Below are positions 63,644 to 64,000 of a stretch of DNA of 64,000 bases, piece after piece. The stretch spans positions 186,001-250,000 of the forward strand of contig JACCIC010000301.1 in NCBI GenBank assembly GCA_018907035.1. Reading direction: 5' to 3'. The notes under the pieces are model-generated. The model did no database searches. It had not been told where the DNA came from and saw only the letters and a program-made list of their open reading frames with translations. The DNA is from Sycobia sp. Sy_11. Taxonomy: Eukaryota > Arthropoda > Insecta > Hymenoptera > Epichrysomallidae. Position 1 is the stretch's first letter. Each line of letters begins with the position of its first letter. Made by a program: the position numbers and the translations under genes.

Positions 63644-64000
63644 TACTATTATCGAAACATAAAAATGACTAAATGTGCAATTTTTTTTCAGCTAATTATC
63701 TACTTTTATTCAAATTTTATCAAACCTTTTGGATTACCATTATATAAACATAAAAATTACTAAATGTCCGATTATTTTGAGGCAAATTAACGACCATTGT
63801 TCAAATTTTACCAAATATTTCAATTTAAGACAATCGAAAGATAAAAATGACGCTATCTGCAACCGTTTATAAACGAATTACCGAATTTGACAAACTCAAA
63901 TTCTTATACACAAATTTTACCAAATATTTCAATTGATTATTATCGAAACATAAAAATCACTAATTATGCAATTTTTTAAAGCAAATTATCGACTTTATTC
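63644..64000. repeat. AT-rich satellite, block 4
   Basis: Continues the array interrupted by the solo LTR. TTATCGA-type strings fall near 63650, 63740, 63830 and 63940, steps of about 90, 90 and 109, so the strict alternation of block 1 is locally broken. Runs off the right edge. Confidence 0.85.

Noticed and set aside
1..64000. Telomeric (TTAGG)n arrays
   Set aside because: No run of the insect telomere repeat was noticed; density of elements more likely reflects heterochromatin near satellite than a chromosome end.

Overview
The window is eukaryotic, AT-rich, gene-poor DNA made almost entirely of decayed and nested transposable elements, long AT tracts, (TA)n/(GA)n/(TC)n microsatellites and blocks of an AT-rich satellite. 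The element mix (copia with a copia-type internal-tRNA primer site, Ty3/Gypsy, BEL/Pao, Penelope-like elements with GIY-YIG endonuclease, R1-clade LINEs, mariner) and the single recognisable host exon (an SLC22-type organic cation transporter exon with consensus splice sites) point to an arthropod, most likely an insect. A hymenopteran such as an ant is a guess. No prokaryotic operon, tRNA, rRNA or CRISPR array was recognised.

Layout. 0-2 kb: scraps of Gypsy RT, a SAP-like gag and a Penelope-like element (PLE). 2.04-6.79 kb: a structurally complete copia-type element with two LTRs, PBS, PPT and a perfect AAATT target duplication, but with gag-pol broken by stops and frameshifts. 7-12 kb: AT-rich DNA with one PLE 3' end. 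12.1-14.8 kb: a degraded R1-clade LINE. 15.4-15.9 kb: an old PLE foldback. 16.2 kb: the transporter exon on the minus strand. 17.95-19.04 kb: a mariner with both TIRs and TA sites but an internal deletion. 19.7-22.2 kb: a minus-strand Gypsy. 23.8-27.2 kb: the longest PLE, interrupted by about 0.95 kb of foreign DNA. 28.7 kb: a possible coiled-coil exon. 30.1-31.5 kb: a second R1-clade LINE. 31.8-32.5 kb: a second mariner. 32.85-33.78 kb: a PLE palindrome with two apparently identical 442-bp arms. 34.6-35.5 kb: LINE and Gypsy scraps. 36.8-40.7 kb: minus-strand Gypsy pol. 40.8-43.4 kb: a plus-strand Gypsy LTR-gag-protease remnant. 44.6-45.4 kb: a SAP-type gag. 45.6-50 kb: satellite containing a minus-strand BEL/Pao pol. 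49.98-52.18 kb: a PLE foldback with a 15-bp target duplication, apparently nested in an LTR. 52.2-53.1 kb: the rest of that LTR and a PBS. 56.1-60.4 kb: a plus-strand Gypsy gag-pol, followed at 61.0-62.15 kb by a broken viral-glycoprotein-like env. 62.15-64 kb: satellite carrying a solo LTR with a TACT duplication.

How the parts fit. Nothing here is a working multi-gene pathway; the window records successive insertions. The most interesting recurring unit is the PLE family. Its 3' ends repeatedly occur in inverted pairs, and they carry a hammerhead-ribozyme-like motif whose stem I is supported by base changes between copies. The second is the Gypsy remnant followed by an env that resembles glycoproteins of negative-strand RNA viruses (chuvirus-like). 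The third is the roughly 200-bp dimeric satellite, a repeated landing site for retroelements. All open reading frames inside elements are broken, so they are listed as pseudogenes.
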